Part shown: in pieces, positions 1 to 8,713 of the stretch
Position numbering within the stretch: the first letter of the stretch is position 1
Layout of the letters: the number at the start of each line of letters is the position of its first letter
From: Epilithonimonas caeni DSM 17710
GTDB lineage: Bacteria > Bacteroidota > Bacteroidia > Flavobacteriales > Weeksellaceae
NCBI RefSeq assembly: GCF_000426465.1
Contig: NZ_KE384527.1
Span: 272,543 to 336,542, forward strand
Reading direction: 5' to 3'
DNA: 64,000 nt
Translations under genes and position numbers: made by a program
The notes under the pieces: model-generated
Seen by the model: the letters and a program-made list of their open reading frames with translations, nothing else
Told to the model about the DNA's origin: nothing
Database searches by the model: none

Positions 1-2601
1 CTGTTTAGAGAAATTTTAAAACTACCTGCCATAGCAGAACTTAGACTTACTAAATCGGATAAAAATGCAGCTGGCAATTTTTTGGATGAAAAGTATCAAT
101 TGTACTACAACAACGTAAAAGTTGAATTCGGAACTTACAATCTGCATTATAAAAATGGTGAACTTACCAGTATGAATGGTGAGATCTTCCCAACAAATAA
201 TGTAAGTACATCCGCAAGAATTTCTTCACAAGTGGCTTTGAATAGTGCTATCCAAAGTGTAGGTGCACAAAAATATATGTGGGATGATGCTGAAAGCAAT
301 GTAGATAATTACAAAAAACCAACTGGCGAACTTGTTCTTCTTCCGATCCAACAAGGAGATGAAAGCTACAAGCTAGCCCTGGCTTATAAATTTGATGTTT
401 TTGCATCTCAGCCAATGAGCAGAGCTTATATCTATGTGGATGCTATCAATGGACAAGTATTATTATCTGACGCCATTATCAAACACGCCAATGGACACGG
501 TCATAATAATATACTAAAAGATGAGCTTGATACAGAAAAAATCACTTCTGAAGTAAAAGACTCTGAATTAAAAAATACAATCTCTAAACTTGCAACAGGT
601 AATGCTGCAACAAGATACAACGGAACCCAGTCCATTGAAACCTCTTTGAACACGGCTGAAACAAATTACATTTTGTACGATACCACAAGGGGAAATGGTG
701 TAAGGACGTACAACCTGAAAAAGAGCACCGCGATAAGTAATACTGATTTCACGGATGCTGATAACGATTGGACAGCAGCAGAATTCGATAATTCTACTTG
801 GGACAATGCTGCTTTGGATGCACACTTCGGAGTAGAAAAAACTTATGATTACTTTAAAAATTTTCATAACCGAGATAGCTATGACAACAACGGCTCGATA
901 TTGAGAAGCTATGTTCATTACGGAAATAATGTGAACAACGCCTATTGGTCCGGTTCTTATATGCTTTATGGCGATGGGGACAGAACAAGCAACTTCAATG
1001 TATTGACGGCGTTTGACGTAACAGCTCACGAATTGGGACACGGCGTCTGTGCTTATACAGCAGCATTAGCCTACCAAAGAGAATCCGGGGCTATGAATGA
1101 GGGACTTTCCGATATCTGGGGATCTGTTGTTGAAGAGACCTATCTGCCAAACAAGGAGGCTTTCACAATCGGAGAAGACATCACATTGTATGCTCCTTAT
1201 TATCTAAGATCCCTGAGTGATCCTAAGTCTGCAGGACAACCGGACACATACAGAGGTATCAACTGGCAACCGGCTACTGCTGCAGAAGGTTGTACCACGC
1301 CTGACCGAGACCTCAATGATTATTGTGGTGTCCATACAAACAGTGGCATTCTGAATCATTGGTATTATGTTCTTGTACAGGGAAAAACCGGGACCAACGA
1401 TATTGGAAAATCTTATAACGTAACAGGAATTGGATTTGAAAAAGCATCAAAGATTGTTTACCGACTGGAGACAGCTTATCTTTCATCAAACTCAAATTAC
1501 ACCAACGCCAGAAACTTTGGAATCCAGGCGGCCGTTGATTTGTATGGTGCAGACTCTCCGGAAGCAATTGCTACTCAGGATGCTTTCTATGCTGTTGGTC
1601 TGGGTTCAAAGTACAATCCTAACGGACCAGATACAACCGCACCTACTACTCCACTTGATCTGACAGCAACATCAACAACCAATGTTTCTACATATTTGAC
1701 ATGGACAGGTTCCACAGATAATTTTGCCCTGGATGGCTATAACGTGTATAAAGATGGTATATTGCTTGGTTCCACTTACAAAACCTCTTATTATGTGACA
1801 GGATTATCGGCTTCTACAACCTACAACTTCAAAGTTGAGGCAAAAGATGAAGCGGGTAACAAATCTGACTTCAGTAATACTGTTCCGGTTACAACATTGG
1901 CCACAGGCAATACTTATTGTACTTCTCAAGCTTCCAATACAAGCTTTATGAAAATTCAAAATGTAAAACTGAATACAATTGACAATGCAAGTACCGGCAG
2001 TACAGGTTATGAAGATTTCTCCTACCTGTCAACTGATGTTACAAAAGGCGACACCTATACAATTACCATTACGCCACAATGGTCTGGTACAACATATCCT
2101 TTAAGATACAGATTGTACATAGATTACAACAATAATGGCGTATTTACAGATACCGGGGAAACAGCTTGGTCACAAACAACAGCTACCAGCGCTGCTACAG
2201 TTACCGGAACATTTACAATACCTGCAACCGCTACAACAGGAAGGGTAAGAATTAGGGTTCAGGCAGCTTATTCTCAAACACCAACTTCTTGTGCTACCAT
2301 CAACTATGGTCAAGTAGAAGATTACTCCATAGATATTCATGATCTATTGACTGTTTCTGAAACTAACAACAAAGATGGGATCTCAATCTACCCGAATCCA
2401 GTAAAAGATGTTCTTAATATCAAATCAAACGAAAGTGGAGATTCTACTTACAGAATTTTCAACACAGCAGGGCAATCCGTTGCTAATGGAAAATCTGTCG
2501 ACAACAAGATCGATGTGAACAAACTTTCTACAGGAAATTACATCATAGAATTAGTGAATAAAAAAGGTGAGAAATCAACCCAGAAATTCATTAAAAAATA
2601 G
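1..2601 (+). CDS. Thermolysin-like M4 metalloprotease with FnIII, GEVED and T9SS sorting domains (5-prime partial)
   Basis: Secreted zinc endopeptidase. The frame is open to base 1, so the signal peptide and the first part of the FTP propeptide lie outside the window; the TTG at 82 is not the true start. Numbering codons from base 1, HELGH begins at codon 343 (zinc ligands H343, H347) and the third ligand lies in GAMNEGLSD (E367), exactly 24 residues on as in thermolysin. VHTNSG (H445) matches the thermolysin active-site histidine. A fibronectin III domain (about 544-635), a GEVED domain (about 640-780, ending GQVEDYSI) and a C-terminal YPNP sorting domain follow. The domain order is typical of Flavobacteriia exported proteases. 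Family is certain; the substrate is unknown. Confidence 0.93.
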   Translation: MFREILKLPAIAELRLTKSDKNAAGNFLDEKYQLYYNNVKVEFGTYNLHYKNGELTSMNGEIFPTNNVSTSARISSQVALNSAIQSVGAQKYMWDDAESNVDNYKKPTGELVLLPIQQGDESYKLALAYKFDVFASQPMSRAYIYVDAINGQVLLSDAIIKHANGHGHNNILKDELDTEKITSEVKDSELKNTISKLATGNAATRYNGTQSIETSLNTAETNYILYDTTRGNGVRTYNLKKSTAISNTDFTDADNDWTAAEFDNSTWDNAALDAHFGVEKTYDYFKNFHNRDSYDNNGSILRSYVHYGNNVNNAYWSGSYMLYGDGDRTSNFNVLTAFDVTAHELGHGVCAYTAALAYQRESGAMNEGLSDIWGSVVEETYLPNKEAFTIGEDITLYAPYYLRSLSDPKSAGQPDTYRGINWQPATAAEGCTTPDRDLNDYCGVHTNSGILNHWYYVLVQGKTGTNDIGKSYNVTGIGFEKASKIVYRLETAYLSSNSNYTNARNFGIQAAVDLYGADSPEAIATQDAFYAVGLGSKYNPNGPDTTAPTTPLDLTATSTTNVSTYLTWTGSTDNFALDGYNVYKDGILLGSTYKTSYYVTGLSASTTYNFKVEAKDEAGNKSDFSNTVPVTTLATGNTYCTSQASNTSFMKIQNVKLNTIDNASTGSTGYEDFSYLSTDVTKGDTYTITITPQWSGTTYPLRYRLYIDYNNNGVFTDTGETAWSQTTATSAATVTGTFTIPATATTGRVRIRVQAAYSQTPTSCATINYGQVEDYSIDIHDLLTVSETNNKDGISIYPNPVKDVLNIKSNESGDSTYRIFNTAGQSVANGKSVDNKIDVNKLSTGNYIIELVNKKGEKSTQKFIKK

Positions 2602-2623
2602 AAAAATATATTTCCAAATACAA

Positions 2624-2651
2624 CAAAAGCTTCCCATGTGGGAAGCTTTTG
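2624..2651. terminator. Bidirectional intrinsic terminator between convergent genes
   Basis: A perfect 12-bp stem (arms 2624-2635 and 2640-2651) with loop ATGT. The arms begin and end in A and T runs, so it can act on both strands. It sits between the M4 protease and the convergent FKBP gene. Confidence 0.85.
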
Positions 2652-2679
2652 CATTTTATATAATTGGGTATTTATATAA

Positions 2680-3180
2680 TTAATGTCCGGAATGGCCGTC
2701 TTCTCCGTGAGCATGACCATGCGCCAGCTCTTCTTCTGTTGCAGGACGTGAGTTCAGAATTTCAACATCGAAATGCAAGGGTCTTCCCGCCATAGGATGA
2801 TTCAAATCTACAATTACAGCCTCAGGCGTAACTTCTACCACAAGTGCCTGGAAATTATTCCCCTGATTGTCTGACAATGGTAAAACTGCACCAACCGGAG
2901 GCAGCTCCTGACCTTGAAACATATCCAAAGGCAATTGAGTAACTGCTTGCGGGTCTCTTTCTCCATAACCTTCACTAGGCTCGATGGTGAAAGAAGCTGT
3001 CTCACCAATATTCAAGTTTTGAATCTCTTGTTCGAATTTTGGGATCATCATTCCTACACCGTAAAGAAAAGTCATCGGTTGTTCAGCAGAAGTCTCTTCT
3101 ACAAAGATTTTTTCTCCTGCTTCATCATTAGTATGTAGAACGTATTTCAGAGTTACTACGTGATTTTTGTCTAATGCCAT
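2680..3180 (-). CDS. FKBP-type peptidyl-prolyl isomerase, SlyD-like
   Basis: Cytoplasmic proline isomerase and chaperone of 166 residues. The N-terminal FKBP part contains the family phrases PMTFLYGVG and GYGERDP. The insert-in-flap region follows, and the protein ends in a short histidine-rich tail (HGHAHGEDGHSGH) like the metal-binding tail of SlyD. No signal peptide is visible. It starts at the only suitable ATG, and a TAAATTTG promoter box lies about 50 bp upstream. It is transcribed away from radA. A role in nickel handling is possible from the tail but not shown. Confidence 0.92.
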   Translation of the reverse strand: MALDKNHVVTLKYVLHTNDEAGEKIFVEETSAEQPMTFLYGVGMMIPKFEQEIQNLNIGETASFTIEPSEGYGERDPQAVTQLPLDMFQGQELPPVGAVLPLSDNQGNNFQALVVEVTPEAVIVDLNHPMAGRPLHFDVEILNSRPATEEELAHGHAHGEDGHSGH

Positions 3181-3230
3181 TTTTATTTAATTTAAAATTT
3201 TCTGATAATATCAGTATGTTGTATGATCGG

Positions 3231-3238
3231 CAAATTTA
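3231..3238 (-). promoter_or_regulatory. Promoter -7 box of the FKBP gene
   Basis: On the minus strand this reads TAAATTTG, a full match to the Bacteroidota TAnnTTTG box. It predicts a leader of about 45 nt. No clear -33 TTG at the ideal spacing. Confidence 0.55.
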
Positions 3239-3321
3239 CTGTTTTCAAAATAAAACATTAATCTACATTTTAAACCCGATTCTGATTTTTTATTTTCCGA
3301 ATTTTTCTGGAACTTAGCAGA

Positions 3322-4665
3322 ATGGCAAAACTCAAAACTCAATATTTCTGTCAGAACTGCGGGGCACAATATTCTCAGTGGCACGGGCAATGCAAAACCT
3401 GCGGCGAATGGAACACGCTGGTGGAAGAAATCGTAGAAAAATCGACCAAATCGGTTGCTACAAAATCCAGATCACATATCATCAACATCATCGAAGTTGA
3501 AACCAGCGAAGAACCAAGAATCAAAACGCCCTCAGAAGAACTGGACAGGGTTTTGGGCGGAGGAATCGTATTGGGGTCCGTGACTCTGATCGGAGGAGAA
3601 CCTGGGATCGGAAAATCAACTCTACTTCTTCAGTTGGCTTTGAAGATGAAGAAAAAAATCCTGTATGTTTCGGGAGAGGAAAGTGCGTCGCAAATCAAAA
3701 TGAGAGCTGACCGTTTAGCCGAAGTCAAAAACCCAAACTGTTTTCTTTTTACCGAAACGAATGTTGAGAAAATCTTGCACGAAGCCAAAAAACTCCAGCC
3801 CGATTTTATGATCATCGATTCTATTCAGACCTTGCAATCACAATTGATCGAAAGTTCGCCAGGAACAGTTTCACAGATCCGGGAATGTTCGAATGAGATC
3901 ATCAAATTTGCCAAAGAAAACAACATTCCCGTTTTTCTGGTTGGGCATATTACAAAAGACGGACAGATCGCCGGACCAAAAGTTTTAGAACACATGGTGG
4001 ACGTGGTCCTTAATTTTGACGGTGATAGAAATCACTTGTTCAGATTGCTGAGAGCTAATAAAAATCGTTTTGGTTCCACATCAGAGATTGGCATTTATGA
4101 AATGATCTCACAGGGTCTGAAAGAAATTAAAAATCCATCTGAAATCCTTATTACCAAAAAATCTGAAGAACTTTCCGGGAATGCTGTTGCCGTGACTTTG
4201 GAAGGAAACAGACCTATGCTGTTGGAAATCCAGGCTTTGGTCTCGACCGCAGTTTATGGAACCCCACAAAGAAGCTCCACGGGTTTTGATTCCAAAAGGC
4301 TGAATATGCTTTTGGCTGTTCTGGAGAAAAGAGCAGGTTTTCAATTGGGAGCAAAAGATGTTTTCCTTAACATCACCGGCGGAATTAAAACGGATGATCC
4401 AGCTTTGGATCTGGCTGTTGTTGCGTCTATCCTTTCAAGCAACGAAGATATTGCGATTTCGGAACATTACTGTTTTGCCGGTGAAATTGGTTTAAGTGGC
4501 GAGATCCGCCCTGTTGCGCAAGCAGAGCAAAGAATAACCGAAGCGGAAAAATTGGGCTATGAGAAGATCTTTATTTCAAACTTGAACAAACTTCCTAAGA
4601 GAAAATTCGGGATCAAAATTGAGGAGATCAGTAAAATTGAGGATTTTGTAGAATTGCTTTTTTAA
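3322..4665 (+). CDS. radA: DNA repair protein RadA
   Basis: RecA-like ATPase that promotes branch migration during recombinational repair. The 447 residues have the expected order: a four-cysteine zinc finger (C10, C13, C24, C27), Walker A GEPGIGKST near residues 92-100, the RadA-specific KNRFG motif near 247, and a C-terminal Lon-like domain (from about 290). Length is normal for the family. It is followed after 35 bp by the AcpH-like gene on the same strand and may be co-transcribed with it. Confidence 0.97.
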   Translation: MAKLKTQYFCQNCGAQYSQWHGQCKTCGEWNTLVEEIVEKSTKSVATKSRSHIINIIEVETSEEPRIKTPSEELDRVLGGGIVLGSVTLIGGEPGIGKSTLLLQLALKMKKKILYVSGEESASQIKMRADRLAEVKNPNCFLFTETNVEKILHEAKKLQPDFMIIDSIQTLQSQLIESSPGTVSQIRECSNEIIKFAKENNIPVFLVGHITKDGQIAGPKVLEHMVDVVLNFDGDRNHLFRLLRANKNRFGSTSEIGIYEMISQGLKEIKNPSEILITKKSEELSGNAVAVTLEGNRPMLLEIQALVSTAVYGTPQRSSTGFDSKRLNMLLAVLEKRAGFQLGAKDVFLNITGGIKTDDPALDLAVVASILSSNEDIAISEHYCFAGEIGLSGEIRPVAQAEQRITEAEKLGYEKIFISNLNKLPKRKFGIKIEEISKIEDFVELLF

Positions 4666-4700
4666 TTTCATTCGTGATCAATAATTCGTAAATTCACCTG

Positions 4701-5273
4701 ATGAATTACCTGGCCCACTCTATTCTATCTTTTACCAACGGACAACTCGTGGGCAATATGATTGCTGATTTTATCAGGAATAATGAGCGGGAAAACTTCC
4801 CAATTGAGATACAGGAAGGAATAAAACTTCACAGGTTCATTGATACTTTTACGGATTCCCACCCTTCGGTCTCAGAGGCGAAAAAAATTTTCAGCCCACT
4901 TGTAAGACTTTATTCTGGGGCATTTGTAGATGTGGCTTTTGATTATTTTGTGGCACATTCTTATCCGTTGGAAGATTTGAAAAAACATTCTCTGAAAACT
5001 TATAAAATTCTATGGGAGAATGAAAAATGGCTTCCGGAAAATTATAAAAAAATGCTGGTAAGAATGGAGCAAGATGATTGGCTTACCAATTACAGGCAGG
5101 ATCAAGGAGTCAAATTCAGTATGCAAAATGTATTGAACAAGGCAAAATATTTGGACAAGGATATTCCTGTTTTTAACATTTTCTTAAAAAACAAAGAACA
5201 ATTGAAAAATCATTTTGACGATTTTTTCCCTGATATTTTGAAAGAATGTCAACTAAAATTCAACTTATCATAA
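4701..5273 (+). CDS. Acyl-carrier-protein phosphodiesterase family protein (AcpH-like)
   Basis: 190 residues beginning MNYLAHSILS, with GNMIADFIRN and GIKLHRFIDTFTDSHP, the conserved blocks of the AcpH (DUF479) family. E. coli AcpH hydrolyses the phosphopantetheine arm from holo-ACP with a metal in an HD-like fold; the conserved His and Asp residues near the N terminus are present here. It lies 35 bp after radA. The activity in Bacteroidota is assumed from family membership. Confidence 0.85.
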   Translation: MNYLAHSILSFTNGQLVGNMIADFIRNNERENFPIEIQEGIKLHRFIDTFTDSHPSVSEAKKIFSPLVRLYSGAFVDVAFDYFVAHSYPLEDLKKHSLKTYKILWENEKWLPENYKKMLVRMEQDDWLTNYRQDQGVKFSMQNVLNKAKYLDKDIPVFNIFLKNKEQLKNHFDDFFPDILKECQLKFNLS

Positions 5274-5356
5274 GAGGTATTACGTATTTCTTACTAATTT
5301 GGGTCTAATTACTATTTAAAAGTCCAATTATAATTAGATAGTATATGAATTTTTAA

Positions 5357-5364
5357 TATTTTTG
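5357..5364 (+). promoter_or_regulatory. Promoter -7 box of the TPR/LuxR-like regulator at 5381
   Basis: TATTTTTG fits TAnnTTTG exactly and lies 16 bp before the GTG start, predicting a leader of about 12 nt. No -33 TTG is apparent. Confidence 0.5.
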
Positions 5365-5380
5365 TAGCTACATCAAAGCT

Positions 5381-6841
5381 GTGGAATTCAAAAAAAATTT
5401 AATATTAATTCTCATTATTATTTCGTGTTCATTCAAAACGAAAGCACAGCAATACACTCCTAAAAAAATTGACCAATTGATCGCGATCTCTTTCCAAATG
5501 GCGGATCGGGAAAAAGCGCTACAACAAAACATCAAAACCTATGATATTTCTGACGAAATAGGTTATTATGAAGGGAAGGCCAAATCCTTAAAAGGACAGA
5601 TCAATTGTTACCTTGGATTAGGTGAGCAAGAAAAAGCCCTGGAAGCAGCAGAAAAACTTTTGAATCTTGCTACAAAAGAAAATGATGATTTCCACATATC
5701 CCAGGCTCTTATTGCAAAGACATTGGCATATGCCTATTTGGGATTCTTTGAAAAAGCCTATAGCACTAGTGATCAGGCAGAAAAAGAGAGTCAAAAGATA
5801 TCTGACAATGATAATCGTTACATCTCACTAGGACAGGTCTATTCCGGCAGATCTGAGATCATGAATCTGGAATACCAACCCCCGGAAAAAACAATAAAAT
5901 ACGACCTCAAAAGTGTAGAATATTACAAAAAGATCAGAGACCCTAAGAAAAGGAATGGCTGGCTTGGTATACAATACTCTAGTCTTGGATATACCTATAT
6001 CGACCTGGACCAATATGACCGAGCACTTTACTATAATAGAAAAGCTTATGAACTATCAAAAATTGAGAATGATTCTATAAATCAAGCTTTCGGGTTATAT
6101 GGCATTGGAAATGCATATCTGGAAATGAATGTTGCAGACAGCTCTATCTATTACTATAAGAAGGCCCTTCCAATTTTCGAGAAAGCCCAGGACATCTATA
6201 GGATGCAATACATCTACGAAGACCTTGCGACTATCTACGAAAAAATGGGGGAAGACAAAGTTTACAGCTATTATTCTAAAAAGGCTAAAGAATTATCCGA
6301 TCTTGCAAGGAAAAAAGAGAAAATCGAGACAGACAAAATCGCCAATAATATCTTGGAACAAGAAAAGCTTAACTGGTACAAGAATTTTTATATTCTTATA
6401 GGGACCATTATTGGACTTATTATTTTATCCATATTCCTTGCGCTGAACTATTTCAAAAGATATCAGACCGAAAAAGAACAGAAAGAGAGAACAGAAATTG
6501 ATCTGATAGAAAAAGAAACCGAGCTGAACAATCTAGAATCCAAAGTAAATGATGCTTTCGCTGAATTGCTGGAACTAGCAAAAAATAATGATTCTTCTTT
6601 CCTGAGTAGATTCATGGACGTATATCCAAGTTTTTACAATAGATTTACAGCAGAATACCCGGACATGACAAGCGGGCAGTTAAAATTTTGTGCACTTCTG
6701 AAACTCAATTTTTCTACCAAAGAAATTGCACTATTCAGCCATATTTCCGTCAGAAGTGTCGAGATGAAGAAGAACAGGTTAAGAAAGCAATTGGGTATTT
6801 CTTCTGATGTTGACCTCAATAACTGGATGATGAATTTTTAA
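5381..6841 (+). CDS. TPR-transmembrane-HTH (LuxR-like) regulator
   Basis: 486 residues. A signal sequence with lysines and a hydrophobic core (residues 1-22, ending KAQQ) is followed by TPR-like helical repeats (about 40-310), one membrane segment (about 336-355), a charged coiled coil (about 357-400), and a C-terminal helix-turn-helix (about 430-475) of the GerE/LuxR kind. The layout suggests an external or periplasmic TPR sensor that signals to a cytoplasmic DNA-binding domain. The GTG start at 5381 gives the only complete signal peptide. It shares architecture with the regulator at 34143. Ligand and targets are unknown. Confidence 0.8.
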   Translation: MEFKKNLILILIIISCSFKTKAQQYTPKKIDQLIAISFQMADREKALQQNIKTYDISDEIGYYEGKAKSLKGQINCYLGLGEQEKALEAAEKLLNLATKENDDFHISQALIAKTLAYAYLGFFEKAYSTSDQAEKESQKISDNDNRYISLGQVYSGRSEIMNLEYQPPEKTIKYDLKSVEYYKKIRDPKKRNGWLGIQYSSLGYTYIDLDQYDRALYYNRKAYELSKIENDSINQAFGLYGIGNAYLEMNVADSSIYYYKKALPIFEKAQDIYRMQYIYEDLATIYEKMGEDKVYSYYSKKAKELSDLARKKEKIETDKIANNILEQEKLNWYKNFYILIGTIIGLIILSIFLALNYFKRYQTEKEQKERTEIDLIEKETELNNLESKVNDAFAELLELAKNNDSSFLSRFMDVYPSFYNRFTAEYPDMTSGQLKFCALLKLNFSTKEIALFSHISVRSVEMKKNRLRKQLGISSDVDLNNWMMNF

Positions 6842-7190
6842 AATCATCACCAAATTCAAATTTAAAATCCTGAAAATAAAACCATTACATACCTGTCGTA
6901 GATATGTTGTAGATGATTTTTTGCATGATATTATGTTAAAATGCAATCTTTGCCATGAACAAAAGGAAGGTTCATAGAAAAGAAAAAAAATTTATTGTCC
7001 CATCATTTTCGTAAACACAAGGATTCTAAAAGCACAAAAAGTCGAATAAGGTCTGTAACTGTTCAATTTCCAGATTATTATTATCAGTTGTTTCTTACTG
7101 TTTTAATTTTTCATATCAAATCGCTGGTAAAAAGTAACGACATTATGCTCTGGAAATTTCTAGAGCTTTTTTTATGTCATAGACTGATAC
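6842..7190. other. Gene-free stretch with possible small transcript
   Basis: 349 bp without a credible protein gene. A promoter-like pair, TTG at 6921-6923 and AATCTTTG at 6945-6952 (one mismatch to TAnnTTTG, spacer 21), lies about 200 bp upstream of a good terminator at 7147-7173. A 19-codon basic reading frame (6955-7014) starts at the predicted transcript end. Whether this is a small RNA, a peptide or decay is not decided by the sequence. Confidence 0.35.
7147..7173 (+). terminator. Intrinsic terminator
   Basis: A stem of eight or nine pairs (GCTCTGGAA with AATTTCTAGAGC side, one G-T pair), 7147-7166, followed by seven T. It faces the plus strand and is 306 bp past the nearest upstream stop codon. 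Confidence 0.7.
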
Positions 7191-7649
7191 TTATCTATGC
7201 TGATCTACCAAAATTTTATTTCCATCAGGATCAGTAAATTCTATATAAGCAGGACCTTTTGATTTTTCATCTGCTTCTGTATTGAATTGTATTTGGTCGT
7301 TTTTAAGTTTTTTCTGAATGTCACGAACATCTGTGAATGGATCGACCTCTTTTGCATTCTCATCCCAACCTGGATTGAACGTAAGAATATTCCCCTCAAA
7401 CATTCCTTCAAAAAGACCGATAAGAGCCGTTCCATTTTTCATAATGACATAACGATGTTTAATATCGCCTCCCATCTGGGAAAATCCGAGTTTCTCATAG
7501 AACTCTTTTGACTTAGCAAGATTTTTGACATTAAGACTCACAGAAAATGCACCAAGTGGTAATTTGTCTTTATTAGGATCTTTCGAATTAGACTCTTGAG
7601 AAAATAACACGGTCGGCAAAAAAACCATTAAGGTAAAGAATGTTTTCAT
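7191..7649 (-). CDS. Exported VOC-family (glyoxalase-like) protein
   Basis: 152 residues. A signal peptide (MKTFFTLMVFLPTVLFSQ) precedes a single vicinal-oxygen-chelate module with the phrases SVSLNVKNLAKSKEFYEKLG and YIEFTDPDGNKILVD. One module of about 120 residues would dimerise to form a metal site. Most VOC proteins of this size are cytoplasmic, so the signal peptide is unusual. Substrate unknown. It lies 30 bp downstream of the small membrane protein gene and may share its transcript. Confidence 0.85.
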   Translation of the reverse strand: MKTFFTLMVFLPTVLFSQESNSKDPNKDKLPLGAFSVSLNVKNLAKSKEFYEKLGFSQMGGDIKHRYVIMKNGTALIGLFEGMFEGNILTFNPGWDENAKEVDPFTDVRDIQKKLKNDQIQFNTEADEKSKGPAYIEFTDPDGNKILVDQHR

Positions 7650-7679
7650 TTCTATTTTTTTGAACTTTTATCAACGTAC

Positions 7680-8048
7680 TTACTTCATATAATTCCACCT
7701 GGGAATAATTGCTAGCAATCCGAGTCCCACATAGAGGAAAAGAACTGTAATGTCTGAATAAAGATAAGTACTTAGAAAATAGTTATGCAGTCCAAAATGA
7801 ACCATCACGAAAACAGGAAACAGCACAACACCTAATTTCCTGTAAAAAAGGATCAATATCCAGCTCATGACCACAAGGATATCTACTCCTAGAGTATAAT
7901 AGAAAAATCCGGAAGGTATATTGATAACCCTATGCTGTGAAAGTTCCGCAAGGTCTGTATTGATACTCAGTAAATAAACCAAAATAATAAGTCCGAAAAT
8001 GATGTAGTGGTCTTTATTATTATTAAAACTTTTGTCTGCAGCTTTCAT
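7680..8048 (-). CDS. Small four-helix membrane protein, function unknown
   Basis: 122 residues from the ATG at 8048 (MKAADKSFNN). An upstream in-frame TTG at 8063 lies inside the lrp terminator and is rejected. Four hydrophobic stretches are visible: near residues 17-34, 49-70, 74-91 and 97-114. The tail ends IIPRWNYMK. No family was recognised. It is followed by the VOC gene. Confidence 0.65.
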   Translation of the reverse strand: MKAADKSFNNNKDHYIIFGLIILVYLLSINTDLAELSQHRVINIPSGFFYYTLGVDILVVMSWILILFYRKLGVVLFPVFVMVHFGLHNYFLSTYLYSDITVLFLYVGLGLLAIIPRWNYMK

Positions 8049-8061
8049 ATTATAAAAGTAC

Positions 8062-8089
8062 AAAAAAGGGCTTAATGAATAAGCCCTTT
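8062..8089 (-). terminator. Intrinsic terminator of the Lrp-family gene
   Basis: A 10-bp perfect stem (8065-8074 with 8080-8089, loop ATGAA), followed on the minus strand by six T. It lies 25 bp past the lrp stop and separates it from the membrane protein gene. Confidence 0.85.
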
Positions 8090-8113
8090 ACTATAGAAAT
8101 TTCTATTAACTAA

Positions 8114-8584
8114 CTATATGCTAACCGCATTTATAAGACGGTTCTTATCACTGATGTACTCTTCCATGGAGATCATACTTTCTGTTCTCATCACATCTTG
8201 GATATCATCTATCTGATAAATGATTCTCTTAGCATCTTCTGTATTCTTAGCTTTCATTTTGCAGAAGATATTATATTTTCCAGATGTTACACTAGCCTCC
8301 ACTACATTCGGGATCAAAGCCAATTGTTTCAAAACCTCCTGAGTATGATTTGATTTTGTAAGCAAAATACCGATGAAAGCAGTGAAGTTATAATCTAATT
8401 TACCATAATCGATGTTAAGGGATGACCCCAGAATAATTCCCGCATCTTCCATTTTCTTTACTCTTACGTGGATAGTTCCAGCAGAAACATCCATTTGTTT
8501 AGCAATTTCCGTGAAAGGCATTCTTGTGTTTTCTACTAGGAAATCAAGAATCTTTTTATCGATATCGTCTAATTGATAGTTCAT
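8114..8584 (-). CDS. Lrp/AsnC-family transcriptional regulator
   Basis: 156 residues. The N-terminal winged HTH (LDDIDKKILDFLVENTRMPF onward to about residue 60) is followed by a RAM/ligand-sensing domain with the usual VVEASVTSGKYNIFCKM block. Lrp proteins form octamers and respond to amino acids. A TAAATTTG promoter box lies 44 bp upstream, and the gene has its own terminator, so it is monocistronic. Targets cannot be read from the sequence. Confidence 0.93.
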   Translation of the reverse strand: MNYQLDDIDKKILDFLVENTRMPFTEIAKQMDVSAGTIHVRVKKMEDAGIILGSSLNIDYGKLDYNFTAFIGILLTKSNHTQEVLKQLALIPNVVEASVTSGKYNIFCKMKAKNTEDAKRIIYQIDDIQDVMRTESMISMEEYISDKNRLINAVSI

Positions 8585-8627
8585 TGTATGATTTTGTTAT
8601 TTATTTAAAATATATCTAATTTTTTTG

Positions 8628-8635
8628 CAAATTTA
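8628..8635 (-). promoter_or_regulatory. Promoter -7 box of the Lrp-family gene
   Basis: TAAATTTG on the minus strand, a full TAnnTTTG match, about 44 bp before the start codon in an A/T-rich leader. Confidence 0.5.
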
Positions 8636-8713
8636 AAAAAAATATTTTAAATAAAAAGGAATATTAAAACATTAACAGCTTTTAACAAAACCTTCATTTT
8701 TTAATGATAATTA

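Noticed and set aside
6995-7237. 80-codon plus-strand frame
   Set aside because: Spans the terminator at 7147 and overlaps the VOC gene; no plausible start or domain.
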